From Candidatus Muiribacteriota bacterium (GTDB lineage Bacteria > Muiribacteriota > DAOVTB01), in contig DAOVTB010000006.1 in NCBI GenBank assembly GCA_030633305.1, positions 1 to 58,485 of the forward strand: a stretch of 58,485 nucleotides of DNA, in the 5' to 3' direction. Shown here piece after piece: positions 49,068-58,485 of the stretch (within the stretch, counting starts at the first letter, position 1; every line of letters starts with the position of its first letter). The notes beneath the pieces were generated by a model, which was given only the letters and a program-made list of their open reading frames with translations, was not told the origin of the DNA and did not search any database. A program made the position numbers and the translations under genes.

Positions 49068-50390
49068 TTACAAAAGTTCGGCAGCAAGAGTTGCCAGTTC
49101 ACTTCTTTCACCTTTTTGCAGATAAATATGTCCAGATAAAGGTGATGATTTCATTTTTTCAGCAATATAGCTGAGTCCATTACTGCTTTCGTCGAGATAT
49201 TGCGAATCGATCTGATGCGGATCTCCTGTTAGAACGATTTTCGTATCTTTTCCAGCTCGGGTTACTATAGTTTTTACTTCATGTGGAGAAAGGTTTTGTG
49301 CTTCATCAATAATGATATATGCTCTTGGAAGCGAACGACCTCTAATATAAGTCAGTGCTTCGATTTCAAGAAGTTTCTGGTCCATTAGATATTGATAACT
49401 ATGCTGGGAATAATTTGAAAACAAAAATTCAAGATTATCTGTTACGGGTTGCATCCAGTTCTGGAGCTTATCCTCTTTACTTCCTGGTAAATAACCGATA
49501 TCTTTCCCCATTGGGACGATTGGTCTTGCGACTAAAAGCCTCTCATATTTTTTTTCATCAACTACTTTTAAAAGACCTGTTGCAAGCGCCAGAAGAGTTT
49601 TTCCGGTTCCTGCTTTTCCTACAAGTGTTACAAGCTTTATATCTTCTGAAAGTAACAGTTCGATTGCGAATTTCTGTTCAAGATTTCGTGCTGTAATTCC
49701 CCAAGGTGTAATATTCTGATGGAATAAAGCAACTAACTCTTTTTCATCTGAACTATATTTTGTAAGGATACTTTTTCGCGTTGATTCTTCTTTCAGGAGA
49801 ATCATTTCATTTGGGAAGAAATGTGCAGCAGATTTTTTTGGCAGTGCCTTGACTGATTCCCGACCGCCATTATCGAGAAATTTTTCTATGAATTTTTTAG
49901 TAACATAAATGATTTTATAACCTTTGAAAAGTTCATCAATATCTACTTTGCTGGCTTCGTAATCCTGTGCGACAATGTTAAGAGCGTCTGCTTTTATTCT
50001 CACATTAATGTCTTTTGACACAAGAATCGTAGATATTTTTTTATCTTTTGCATATTTTTTTGCAACTCCGAGGATGAAATTGTCATTTTTTCTTTCAAAC
50101 ATTTCTGAAAGAAAATTGATACTTTCATACTCGACTTCAATTTTAAGAGTAGCGCCATTTTTCAGCTTTACTCCTTCAAAGAGAGAACCATGTTCCATCA
50201 ATGCGTCAAGATTTCTAAGTGTAATCCTTGCGTTTAATCCCGCACCACTGGGACGGTTTTTCAAATTATCAAGTTCTTCTATTACAATAATCGGAAGAAC
50301 GACAAGATGATTTTTGAATTTGAGATATGCATTTGGATCATGCACCAGGACGTTTGTATCAAGGATAAAAACTTTCTTTTTGTTAGCCAT
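49068..50390 (-). CDS. PhoH-family ATPase with N-terminal PIN domain
   Basis: The 440-residue protein has a PIN nuclease-type domain (FILDTNVLVHDPN, VIEELDNLK, LVSKDINVRI with the acidic metal-site residues) joined to the PhoH P-loop ATPase (VGKAGTGKTLLALATG Walker A, YIIIDEAQN Walker B). This is the PhoH2/YlaK architecture, reported to have RNA helicase and ribonuclease activity. AAAAGGAGCAAATA precedes the ATG. Its start overlaps the methyltransferase end by eight bases, so the two are one unit. Confidence 0.93.
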   Translation of the reverse strand: MANKKKVFILDTNVLVHDPNAYLKFKNHLVVLPIIVIEELDNLKNRPSGAGLNARITLRNLDALMEHGSLFEGVKLKNGATLKIEVEYESINFLSEMFERKNDNFILGVAKKYAKDKKISTILVSKDINVRIKADALNIVAQDYEASKVDIDELFKGYKIIYVTKKFIEKFLDNGGRESVKALPKKSAAHFFPNEMILLKEESTRKSILTKYSSDEKELVALFHQNITPWGITARNLEQKFAIELLLSEDIKLVTLVGKAGTGKTLLALATGLLKVVDEKKYERLLVARPIVPMGKDIGYLPGSKEDKLQNWMQPVTDNLEFLFSNYSQHSYQYLMDQKLLEIEALTYIRGRSLPRAYIIIDEAQNLSPHEVKTIVTRAGKDTKIVLTGDPHQIDSQYLDESSNGLSYIAEKMKSSPLSGHIYLQKGERSELATLAAELL

Positions 50391-51135
50391 TATTTGCTCC
50401 TTTTAGAACATAAAGTATTCTTTCTGTATTTTTGTTAGGACTTTTATATGTAAATGATTCTAAAACATCAGTTATTTCAAAATCAAGTTTTAAAAACAAA
50501 TTTTCTAGTTCCATGGGTGAAAAAATGTACTTATAATGTTTTTCTACAGAACGGATTATAACACTTTTTGTCTCGTCGATAAAGGTCGTTGTTATTTCTG
50601 CGCGTTTTACAGAGGGGTCGTAATTACATTCCCATACAGTCAAAATATCTTTGGATATTCTATGTGAAAATGTTCCTTCTGAAAAAAAAGTGGTGATTTT
50701 TTTTTCAGTTATGAAATCAGCAAAAATCAAGAAATCTTTTTTTAAACATGAACGAAGATTCGAGAAAAAGGATTCAAGTTTATCAAGATCACTTATATAG
50801 TTAAGGACTTCGAAAAATGCCACTGCGCAGCTGAAAATTCCTTTTTTAAAGCATAAATTTTCCATTCTGCATCTGACTAATGGCGCTTCTGATGGAGATT
50901 TGCCCGCTGCGATTTTGAGCATTTGATGAGAAAGATCAATTCCTGTGACATTATACCCTATTTTTGCAAGTGGATAAAGCAGGTTTCCGGTACCGGTTCC
51001 TATTTCAAGAACCTGGTCAGGCGGAAAAATATAATTATGGGAACAATAAGAATGAACAATATTTTTCCAGTAATTATAGCTTGTTGATCCCATTAAAGAG
51101 TCATAGTATTTCGAAAAATGGTCATATGAACTCAT
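50383..51135 (-). CDS. SAM-dependent methyltransferase
   Basis: The 250-residue protein has YDSLMGSTSYNYWKNIVHSY at the start, the SAM loop VLEIGTGTGNLLYPLAKIGY, VTGIDLSHQML as motif II and the CAVAFFEVLNYI segment of small-molecule class I methyltransferases. No specific substrate domain is recognised. A TATAAT (51150-51145) lies ten bases before the ATG without a clear -35 or Shine-Dalgarno. It is coupled to the PhoH gene. Confidence 0.85.
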   Translation of the reverse strand: MSSYDHFSKYYDSLMGSTSYNYWKNIVHSYCSHNYIFPPDQVLEIGTGTGNLLYPLAKIGYNVTGIDLSHQMLKIAAGKSPSEAPLVRCRMENLCFKKGIFSCAVAFFEVLNYISDLDKLESFFSNLRSCLKKDFLIFADFITEKKITTFFSEGTFSHRISKDILTVWECNYDPSVKRAEITTTFIDETKSVIIRSVEKHYKYIFSPMELENLFLKLDFEITDVLESFTYKSPNKNTERILYVLKGANNG

Positions 51136-51167
51136 AAAAGCATTATTATATTAAATAACTTTTTTTA

Positions 51168-51197
51168 TTTACTTTCATGACAAAAGTATACTATATT
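51168..51197 (+). promoter_or_regulatory. Promoter for the chemotaxis operon (leaderless start)
   Basis: TTTACT (51168-51173), an 18-base spacer and TATATT (51192-51197); transcription should start at about 51204-51205, the ATG itself. Confidence 0.45.
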
Positions 51198-51204
51198 ATA
51201 TAAC

Positions 51205-52233
51205 ATGCTTATAGCTGATGGCAAGGTATTAACCGAAAAAGACTTTGTAAAACTGAACCGTATAGAGGTATCAACCCAGGTTGGAGTCGCAACTGGTTGG
51301 GGTGGGTATGGCTTTTCAAATTATGTTGTTAGCAGAGAAAAAAAAATCAATCAGGAAGTCTTTTTATTCGAGACTAGAAAGGGCTACCGAATCATGACTA
51401 TGGAAGATCAACAGTTGTTCTGTAAGATCTCCCGTCAAAAAAGGAGCTACTATTTATCTCTTGGCGAAATGGATGACGGTTTCCTCATATTTATCATGGA
51501 TTTTTTCCTGCCTCATAATACTCTTGCAAGTATCCTGAGTACTTTTGACAGGATATGGTTTACAAAATCTTTTGAAGACATCGGCGAAGCTCAGACTGAA
51601 GCGAATATATGTTCTATTAAATATGGTTTGCCCTATGTCAATTTTTTACGTAAAAGAAATTTTCATCTGGATTGTGATCTGGTGAAAAAGATATTTGAAA
51701 ATGTAAATACAGGTGAGAGAACAACTCATTTTTTTGAAACGGAAGGGATCAACCATAATTATCCTCATTTGCAGGGAATCAGGAATAATAAAAAAAAAAT
51801 ACTTAATCTAATTCTTTTTGGCGACAATAACATGTCCCCTGATAATTCTATGTACAAACATAAACTTTATCTTGAAAATGCAGATCATTTTATTGTCAAA
51901 AAAAAGCAGCGATATGATAATCTGAATCTTACTGAACTCGGAGCAACGATTTCTGACTATAAGGAACTTCAGACTTTTGCAGATACACTTACAGTTCTTG
52001 ATGATGCGCAGATCGTATCGAGATACAAGATAACGGATGGAGAATGTTTCTATTCTATTCCAGCATCAAATGTATTTCCTGGTATGGATATGCCGGTATT
52101 TACCGGAAATGAGATTGTTGAGGATGTAATAATTAAACGAAAAAAAATAAAGGTTAATGGCCTGGGAATGGAAGTAAGTGTCCCTGAATACTATAATTTC
52201 ATTTACAATGGCGTTGTGATTAATCTGGTGTAA
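51205..52233 (+). CDS. Protein of unknown function preceding the chemotaxis genes
   Basis: The 342-residue protein has no signal peptide and no membrane segment. Notable stretches are VGVATGWGGYGFSNYVVSRE, a FDRIWFTKSFEDIGEAQTE helix, NLILFGDNNMSPDNSMYKHK and a C-terminal EYYNFIYNGVVINLV. It does not match a family I know. Its place directly upstream of an MCP, CheR and CheA makes it a candidate partner of that system. There is no Shine-Dalgarno; the mRNA is probably leaderless. Confidence 0.65.
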   Translation: MLIADGKVLTEKDFVKLNRIEVSTQVGVATGWGGYGFSNYVVSREKKINQEVFLFETRKGYRIMTMEDQQLFCKISRQKRSYYLSLGEMDDGFLIFIMDFFLPHNTLASILSTFDRIWFTKSFEDIGEAQTEANICSIKYGLPYVNFLRKRNFHLDCDLVKKIFENVNTGERTTHFFETEGINHNYPHLQGIRNNKKKILNLILFGDNNMSPDNSMYKHKLYLENADHFIVKKKQRYDNLNLTELGATISDYKELQTFADTLTVLDDAQIVSRYKITDGECFYSIPASNVFPGMDMPVFTGNEIVEDVIIKRKKIKVNGLGMEVSVPEYYNFIYNGVVINLV

Positions 52234-52273
52234 TAATAAAATTTAAAACAGTTTCAAGGAGGCAGGCAGCGGA

Positions 52274-54475
52274 GTGAACAAATTTAATAAAATATCTTTC
52301 AAGGTAATGAGTATCTTTTTACTTGCATCTTGTGTTGCGATCATAGTTGGGTATAATTCTTACAAAACATTGAGCCAAACAAAAGAAAATGCAGAATATG
52401 TTAAAAATAAGGTGAAACCAATATCAGTAACAATTATGTTTATTGATCGGAAATTCAGTCAGTTAAATCAGGTTGGTGAAAAACTACAGGCAGGAAGTAT
52501 AAGGGAAAAGTCTGATTTTTCTACTTTTGAAAGTATTGAAAGTAAACTTTTTTCATATATTGAAAATCTGAAAGTAGAGGCTGCAAATTCTGAAATCTTT
52601 CAGTTGCGCGACTATGCTATTGGTCTTGAAAGCAGGTTGAAAAGCTATAAACAGGCAATAGTTAAAATAAAAGGTATCAATAAAGAGTTCTCTCTGGTTA
52701 AGACTCAAATAAAGTCAACAAACAGTAAGATAATTACAAATTTTGAAAATTTGATTAAACAAGATGTAGATGGAACATTAGGTATAATGAGTTCTTCCAA
52801 TATTGCAGACTTTTATAATAAATGGCGGAGTATTGAAGGAAAAATTTCCAGGGTTATAGGGAAATCAAAAGGCAGTAAGACTGATATTAAAGAAGAAATG
52901 GTTCTGATTAACAAAAATTTGGAACAGCTTGATAGAAAATATACTGCTATTGGTTCCTCTGAAATTACCAAAACAATTTCTGAGATTAAAAATGATTTAT
53001 CGGATTACTCTAATCAAACAACCAGTCTTGATGTGAAAAAAAAATCTGTGTTTGAGATTCAGAATGAAATAACAAATCTGGTTAAAAAAATCCAGGGTGG
53101 TGGACGAGATTCAGGTGGCGGACTTATCAATGAATGTCTTATGGCGTATAATTTCCAAATGGATTCAAAATTACAGAATATGGGAAAAGTAGCTGATGAT
53201 TCCAGTAGAACAATTTTCATGATCCTTTTGATTGGTATTACAATTGTTCTTATTGTTGGTGGAATGATTACATATAGACTCGTTATTTCCATTCATGAGC
53301 TTGAAGCAAAAGCACTTGATATTGCTGCAGGAAATCTTGATCAGACAATTGAAGTAAAATCTACAGATGAACTTGGTGTTTTTGCAACTGCTTTCAATTC
53401 AATGCTTTCTAATATAAAAGCGATGATGGAAAATGAATCGAATTCAAAACTCTATCTTCAACAGCAGATAACACTTCTTTCTAAAATAATAAAGAAGGCC
53501 AGTGATGGAGATTTTGCAAGCAGGATTACTCAGAATCTTGATGGCGAAATGGAAAAACTGGGGGTTGACTTTAATGTAATGGTTGATAATCTGAGTGAAC
53601 TTATCATGCAGGTAGCCAAACTGGTTGAAAGGGTGGTTGATTCTTCGGAAAATATTAACACCATCGCTAAAGAACAATCAGCGGGCGCAAAAATCCAGAG
53701 TCTTAAGATCAGCGATACCTCTGTCGCGATGGAGGAATTGACTGTTTCGATTCAACAGGTTTCTGATAATGCTGAAATTGCAGAAAGAGAAGCTTTGAGG
53801 GCTACAGAAGTTGCTGTTACTGGAGGGCTTGCTGTACAGAAAACAATAGATGGTATGAAAAATATCAGATTTACTGTACAGGAAACCGCTAAAAAAATTA
53901 AAGGTCTTGGAGAAAGTTCACAGGAAATTGGTGAAATCGTAGAAGTTATAGGAGATATCGCAGAACAAACCAATCTTCTGGCTTTGAATGCTGCTATTGA
54001 AGCTGCAAGAGCGGGGGAACATGGAAGAGGATTTGCAGTTGTTGCAGATGAAATACGGGTATTGGCTGATAGGTCTGGAAAAGCAGCGAAGGAAATTGAA
54101 ATCCTTATCAAAAGGATTCAGTCAGAAACGAATGAATCTGTTATGGCGATGGAACAAGGTACAAAGGGAGTTCTTGCGGGAACCCAACTTGCCGATGAAG
54201 CCGGCCTGGCTTTGAAACAGATTGTAGAAGTTGTAACAAAGACAAATGAAGTAATCAGAGAGATTTCCCTGGCATCTAAACAGCAGGCGACTGCTAGTGA
54301 AGAGGTTGTTGTATCAATGGAGAATATTTCAGAGATTACAAAAAGTGTTACTCAGAGATCCGATACTACATTTGATGCTGCAACCGGGCTTAAACAGGTT
54401 TCTATGGCGCTGAAAAAATCTATTATAAAATTTAAGGTTATTGACGAGGAGAAAGTGAATGATTCTGACGCCTGA
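52274..54475 (+). CDS. Methyl-accepting chemotaxis protein with tandem HAMP
   Basis: The 733-residue receptor has two membrane segments (about 8-28 and 315-338), a helical periplasmic sensor between them, a HAMP domain ([20 protein letters not shown]) and a second HAMP-like unit ([10 protein letters not shown] to [11 protein letters not shown]), and the signalling tip [20 protein letters not shown]. The C-terminus ([12 protein letters not shown]) lacks the NWETF-type CheR pentapeptide. It starts with GTG at 52274 behind AAGGAGG at 11 bases. It overlaps cheR by 17 bases. The ligand cannot be told. Confidence 0.93.
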   Translation: MNKFNKISFKVMSIFLLASCVAIIVGYNSYKTLSQTKENAEYVKNKVKPISVTIMFIDRKFSQLNQVGEKLQAGSIREKSDFSTFESIESKLFSYIENLKVEAANSEIFQLRDYAIGLESRLKSYKQAIVKIKGINKEFSLVKTQIKSTNSKIITNFENLIKQDVDGTLGIMSSSNIADFYNKWRSIEGKISRVIGKSKGSKTDIKEEMVLINKNLEQLDRKYTAIGSSEITKTISEIKNDLSDYSNQTTSLDVKKKSVFEIQNEITNLVKKIQGGGRDSGGGLINECLMAYNFQMDSKLQNMGKVADDSSRTIFMILLIGITIVLIVGGMITYRLVISIHELEAKALDIAAGNLDQTIEVKSTDELGVFATAFNSMLSNIKAMMENESNSKLYLQQQITLLSKIIKKASDGDFASRITQNLDGEMEKLGVDFNVMVDNLSELIMQVAKLVERVVDSSENINTIAKEQSAGAKIQSLKISDTSVAMEELTVSIQQVSDNAEIAEREALRATEVAVTGGLAVQKTIDGMKNIRFTVQETAKKIKGLGESSQEIGEIVEVIGDIAEQTNLLALNAAIEAARAGEHGRGFAVVADEIRVLADRSGKAAKEIEILIKRIQSETNESVMAMEQGTKGVLAGTQLADEAGLALKQIVEVVTKTNEVIREISLASKQQATASEEVVVSMENISEITKSVTQRSDTTFDAATGLKQVSMALKKSIIKFKVIDEEKVNDSDA

Positions 54476-55277
54476 TGAATTCACTGATTTTACAAATTTC
54501 ATCAAGGATAAATTTGGTCTGATATTTAAGAGCAACAAGATTGAATTATTAAGTAAAGTCATTGAAAACAGACTAGAATTTGCAGGTTTTAAAAAAAATT
54601 CGGAATACATTGAATATTTGAAGAATTCATTTGGTATTTCTGGAGAACATGATTATCTGGTTGAAAATCTTACAACAAGAGAAACGTCTTTTTTTCGTTT
54701 TCGTCCTCAACTTGAATCGCTTGAAAAAAAAGTATTGCCAGAAATTTTTGAACAAAAAGTGAAATCAGGGGAAAAGGAATTGAGAATATGGTCAGCAGGA
54801 ATCTCAACTGGAGAAGAACCTTACACTATAGGACTGATTCTTGATAAATTGATTCCTTTGAGAAGGACCTGGAACATTGACATCCTTGGTACGGATATTA
54901 CCAAAGATGTACTTAAAACGGCTGCGGTATGCAGATATCCAATTGAAAGCCTCAAGGAGATTCCGGAGGAATTCCACAAAAAGCTGGTCATAATGTCGAA
55001 TTATTTCACTATTATGCCTGATATAAAAAAAATGATGACATTCAAGTTTTTAAATCTTATAAATGAGATTTATCCTGTTGGAATGGATATTATTATGTGT
55101 AGAAATGTGATGATTTATTTCTCGCATGCAATTAGAAGCAGGATATTTGAAAAATTTTACAGATGTCTTAATAAAGGTGGTTACCTGTTTTTAGGACATA
55201 CTGAAAGCATGCAGTCTTTTAAACATGGGTTCAAACAGAATTTTGTTAAAGATGCAGTTTATTATACCAAGGAGTAA
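54459..55277 (+). CDS. cheR: Chemotaxis protein methyltransferase CheR
   Basis: The 272-residue protein has the small helical N-terminal CheR domain, then [18 protein letters not shown] and [20 protein letters not shown], both diagnostic of CheR, and ends [12 protein letters not shown]. It methylates MCP glutamates with SAM in the cytoplasm. GAGGAG precedes the ATG, which lies inside the MCP gene. No cheB is visible in the window. Confidence 0.95.
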   Translation: MILTPDEFTDFTNFIKDKFGLIFKSNKIELLSKVIENRLEFAGFKKNSEYIEYLKNSFGISGEHDYLVENLTTRETSFFRFRPQLESLEKKVLPEIFEQKVKSGEKELRIWSAGISTGEEPYTIGLILDKLIPLRRTWNIDILGTDITKDVLKTAAVCRYPIESLKEIPEEFHKKLVIMSNYFTIMPDIKKMMTFKFLNLINEIYPVGMDIIMCRNVMIYFSHAIRSRIFEKFYRCLNKGGYLFLGHTESMQSFKHGFKQNFVKDAVYYTKE

Positions 55278-55282
55278 GTGTT

Positions 55283-58200
55283 GTGGGCATAGAGGATAAA
55301 GGAAGCATAATAAATTTCTTCATTGATGAGATGTCAGAACATCTTGATGAAGTTACTGAAAGTTTATTGCACCTTGAATCAAATTATGATCCTGAAATAA
55401 TCCATAAGATTTTCAGGATTGCTCATACAATGAAGGGCAGTTCTGCCATGATGGGTTTTTCTATAATTGCAAGAATTTCTCATAAATTTGAAGACATTCT
55501 TGGAGAGGTCCGCAGCGAAAACAGAGTATTAACACCTGAATTGGTAGATCATTTTTTTACAGTGATGGATTCGATAAAAAGTGCTTTAACCAGTATTTCT
55601 GAAGGAATACCAGAAGAAGACATTTTAGAATTGACAGAGATTGAAGAGACTCTTGATAAAGTTGAATTTTTTCAGGAAGAAATCCAGGAAAAAATAATTG
55701 AGATTGAAGAGGTTGAGCCTCAAACTGAGCATTTAACACAGGATAAAACTGGTGTTGTTGGTCGGTTGGAAGAACTTGCAAAAGGATTTAAAGGTTCGAG
55801 GATTAAAAGTGAAAGAGCCATCTCTAATGTGGATTTTCAAAAGGATTTCAACCTTTATGCAAACGAACTTACGATTCATTCAGAAAAGTTAATTTCGAAT
55901 CTGGGAAAAATAATTGATAGTGATGGAAAAAATCTTGATTTGATCGATAGCTGTTTTGTAAAACTGGGAAGACATATTTCGCTGATGTGTGAGATTTCAG
56001 AGACTTATTCTTTCAGTTCCCTTTCGGAAGTTTTTATCAGGTACTCGGCTTTGTTAAAACAGATTATAGAGGATTCCGGTTCAAATGATAAAGAGGTTCT
56101 GTTTTTTTTCAAGGACATTTTCATAGAGCTGAATAAGAGGTTGGAAATATTTAAGGCTCGTTGTTCAAGAAATGATATTATGAAAATAGTTTCTTTTCTC
56201 CTGGCTGCATTTCCTGAAAAGTATCGTGATATATTACTCCTTAAAATAAATAAAGAACAAAAGCTGTCTTTTCCTATTAAAGAATTGATCTCAGATCTTA
56301 CTACTGGTTTTAAAATTGATTCAAAAGTAGACATGGAAGTGGAACTTGATATTGCTGAAAACAATCCAGCCATATCGGTTTCAGAAGTGGAAATGAAACC
56401 TTTGAATCAAAAAGAAGAAAAAAATATAAAAATTACAGAGTCTGAAAATAAAGAAAAACCTGATAAAACTGAAGAAATTTCTGAATCTAAAGCTTGTTCT
56501 GCCGCTTCAACATCAGTAACTGACTGGTTTTCTGTTAAAACTGCTGGTGATCCTATCAATAAACAGTTTCTTGATTTTTTTGTTGAAGAGGCGAATGACT
56601 GTGTTGAATATATTGAAAAAAATATTGATGCAACTGTAAATTTTGAGATGGCTGTTGATCAAATGGAGGATCTGATTCGTAATTCGCATACAATTAAAGG
56701 TTCTTCAGCAATGGTTGGTCTTAAACGGATAAGTTCCATTGGTAAAAGTATGGAATTTATTCTTCGCGAAGTTCATGCCAAGCAACATTCCTTTAATCTT
56801 TCACAGTTGAATATATTCAAGATTGGATTAAAAGGAATTGAATTGTTATTATCTGAATCAAAGGAAAAGGGATATGAAGAAACTGATGTTTCCAAGGTGA
56901 TAGATTCTTTTTCAAACTTTTTTGAATTAGCTGATAATGAAATAGTTGAATTTGGAGTTGTAGAGAAAAGTATAAATATTCCTGATAAATCTCCAACCCC
57001 AGCCCCTGTACCAGAACCTGAAATAGAGAAAAAAACTGTGTTGGAGGAATCAAAGAAGATTTCAATTCCCAAAAAAGCATTACAGTCAGAAATCCAGAAA
57101 GAGAAAAAAATAGAATCTGAGCCAGTTAAGAAAGAAATCAAGAAGAGGAGTGAAAAAGTTAGAGCTCCTCAGCACGAAAAACAGATTTCTGTACCGGTTA
57201 TGGTTCTGTCAGAGAAACCTGAGAAAGCGAAACCTAAAGTTGAAGCAAAAACTCAGGATCGCAGAGCTGATAATGAACGTCGAGAGCCAAAAGATAGACG
57301 TTTGGAGTTTGGTGGACGTCGCACTAAAGATGAAATAAGCAAAACTGTACGTGTAGGAATAGAGAAACTTGATAATCTGATTAATCTTGTAGGAGAACTC
57401 GTTATCAATAAAATTCGTCTTGATCAGCGATTGGGACATTTGACAACCCTGGTAACGAATCTTCACAGCCAGGAAAAACACCTTCAGAAAGTTGGACGTA
57501 ACCTGGAAATGCTTTCAGAACTTTTTGAAGAACTTCCAAAAGAATATCACCGAGGTGGATATTCAGAAGAAGGGATTCAGGAATTTTCAACTTTTGATGA
57601 AGTGAAAGTTGATTTGGTTTCCATAATGTCTCAGCTTATTGAAATATCCACACAGTTTACCGAATTATCTGATGATCTGAATATTACAACTCTGAGGATT
57701 GGGAAAATTACAGTGGATTTGCAGGAAAATATCATGAAAGTCAGAATGTTTCCTGTAGACAGAGTTTTCCAACAATTTCCAAGGGTTGTCAGGGATCTTT
57801 CCAGAAAGACCGGAAAAAAAATGCAGCTTGAGATGTCTGGAGAAGAGACGGAACTTGATAAAACAGTTATTGAGAAAATTGGTGATCCGCTAATGCATCT
57901 TGTAAGAAATTCGATTGATCATGGGATTGAAAGCCCGTCTGAACGAGTACTTCTTGGTAAGTCTGAATCAGGGACTATAAAATTATCGGCTTTTCATAAA
58001 GGAAACAATATTATTATTGAAATCGAAGATGATGGTCGAGGACTTGAAATTGAAAAGATAAAAACAAGTGCTATTGCAAAAGGAATAATATCAGAAAGGG
58101 AAGTTAACCAGTTAACTAAAAAAGAGATCATGAATTTGATTTTTCTTCCTGGATTTTCAACTAGCAAAAGCGTGACAGATATTTCTGGTCGAGGCGTAGG

Positions 58201-58485
58201 AATGGATGTCGTGAGAAGTAATATAAATGAACTTAAAGGAACTATAGAGCTTAATTCTAAACCAGGAAAAGGTACTAAAATTGCAGTTAAACTTCCGCTG
58301 ACTCTTGCAATTATCCAGGCATTGATTGTTGAGACAAATGGTGAAGATTATGTAATTCCTATAAATTCTGTTGTCGAGACGACGATTGTGTATAAGAATG
58401 AGGTTAAGATGGTTGGTGAAAGCAGGGTGTTTTTCAGCAGAAATGAATATATTCCAATTATTTCCCTGGCCGATGTACTTGGTCA
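55283..58485 (+). CDS. cheA: Chemotaxis histidine kinase CheA with two HPt domains (truncated by window end)
   Basis: The frame from GTG 55283 (AAGGAG eight bases upstream) is open for 1067 codons to the end of the window. Two HPt (P1-type) domains are present: H48 in RIAHTMKGSS and H469 in NSHTIKGSS. A long acidic and lysine-rich linker follows, then the dimerisation domain (GIEKLDNLINLVGELVINKI), the HATPase (HLVRNSIDHGIESP N-box, DDGRGL, GRGVGMDVV), and the start of a CheW-like domain (EDYVIPINSVVET). Most CheA proteins have one HPt. The kinase gets its signal from the MCP upstream; its C-terminus and any CheY/CheW genes lie beyond the window. Confidence 0.94.
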   Translation, partial: MGIEDKGSIINFFIDEMSEHLDEVTESLLHLESNYDPEIIHKIFRIAHTMKGSSAMMGFSIIARISHKFEDILGEVRSENRVLTPELVDHFFTVMDSIKSALTSISEGIPEEDILELTEIEETLDKVEFFQEEIQEKIIEIEEVEPQTEHLTQDKTGVVGRLEELAKGFKGSRIKSERAISNVDFQKDFNLYANELTIHSEKLISNLGKIIDSDGKNLDLIDSCFVKLGRHISLMCEISETYSFSSLSEVFIRYSALLKQIIEDSGSNDKEVLFFFKDIFIELNKRLEIFKARCSRNDIMKIVSFLLAAFPEKYRDILLLKINKEQKLSFPIKELISDLTTGFKIDSKVDMEVELDIAENNPAISVSEVEMKPLNQKEEKNIKITESENKEKPDKTEEISESKACSAASTSVTDWFSVKTAGDPINKQFLDFFVEEANDCVEYIEKNIDATVNFEMAVDQMEDLIRNSHTIKGSSAMVGLKRISSIGKSMEFILREVHAKQHSFNLSQLNIFKIGLKGIELLLSESKEKGYEETDVSKVIDSFSNFFELADNEIVEFGVVEKSINIPDKSPTPAPVPEPEIEKKTVLEESKKISIPKKALQSEIQKEKKIESEPVKKEIKKRSEKVRAPQHEKQISVPVMVLSEKPEKAKPKVEAKTQDRRADNERREPKDRRLEFGGRRTKDEISKTVRVGIEKLDNLINLVGELVINKIRLDQRLGHLTTLVTNLHSQEKHLQKVGRNLEMLSELFEELPKEYHRGGYSEEGIQEFSTFDEVKVDLVSIMSQLIEISTQFTELSDDLNITTLRIGKITVDLQENIMKVRMFPVDRVFQQFPRVVRDLSRKTGKKMQLEMSGEETELDKTVIEKIGDPLMHLVRNSIDHGIESPSERVLLGKSESGTIKLSAFHKGNNIIIEIEDDGRGLEIEKIKTSAIAKGIISEREVNQLTKKEIMNLIFLPGFSTSKSVTDISGRGVGMDVVRSNINELKGTIELNSKPGKGTKIAVKLPLTLAIIQALIVETNGEDYVIPINSVVETTIVYKNEVKMVGESRVFFSRNEYIPIISLADVLG

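Noticed and set aside
1-58485. tRNA, rRNA, CRISPR arrays, prophage or plasmid functions
   Set aside because: I saw no T-loop/acceptor pairs, no regularly spaced direct repeats with unique spacers, and no phage or replication genes. A tRNAscan or CRISPR finder run would settle this.

Overview
The window is an AT-rich, densely coded stretch of chromosome from a Gram-negative bacterium with a double membrane. The evidence for that is large outer-membrane barrel proteins, an LptF/LptG-type permease, O-antigen-ligase-like and sugar-phosphate-transferase genes, and several lipoproteins. The mix of HEAT/TPR proteins, PAS and GAF signalling proteins, sigma-54 control and non-mevalonate isoprenoid genes is what one sees in spirochaetes, Deltaproteobacteria and low-GC candidate phyla; I cannot fix the phylum by reading alone. 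No rRNA, tRNA, CRISPR array or prophage was seen.

Layout. 1-4224: left-edge fragment of an exported protein (minus strand), a triple-PAS hybrid histidine kinase and a HEAT protein with a secretin-type C-terminal module. 4341-9319: a tightly packed pyrimidine operon pyrD-pyrK-pyrC-pyrE-pyrB-pyrI behind a sigma-70-type promoter. 9476-31743: envelope and housekeeping genes in mixed orientation (glutaredoxin-like protein, outer-membrane proteins, GT-C and GT-B proteins, ElyC-like protein, two STAS proteins, a nucleotidyltransferase of the poly(A) polymerase/CCA family, PglC-like transferase, class II aldolase, ispF, ispG, O-antigen-ligase-like protein, LptF/G, membrane-anchored CBM48 protein). 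31747-35698: a minus-strand cluster with an asparagine-synthase-like amidotransferase, an HpcH-type lyase and a methyltransferase. 35828-38824: a REP-associated tyrosine transposase (RAYT), a sigma-54 enhancer-binding protein and a polysaccharide deacetylase. 38835-48818: a five-gene minus-strand operon joining TPR, HEAT, REC-GAF-GGDEF-like and an NTT/MFS-like membrane domain fused to about 800 residues of HEAT repeats. 49068-51135: PhoH-family ATPase and a methyltransferase. 51205-58485: chemotaxis operon (unknown protein, MCP, CheR, CheA with two HPt domains, cut by the window end).

The most interesting non-coding signals are four. (1) A consensus sigma-54 promoter at 30058-30073 drives no ORF but a roughly 140-nt repeat-bearing transcript that ends in a strong intrinsic terminator: a probable sigma-54-dependent small RNA. 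(2) A 125-nt hairpin element occurs twice (9319-9444 and 20930-21056), each time abutting a stop codon; its outer and apical stems differ between copies yet remain self-complementary. (3) Two elements bounded by GGGGTCA/TGACCCC carry different inner hairpins between conserved ends, and the same GGGGTCA word precedes the RAYT gene. (4) A STAS gene appears to start with ATT. Several genes have their -10 box placed so that transcription would start at the start codon (leaderless mRNAs).
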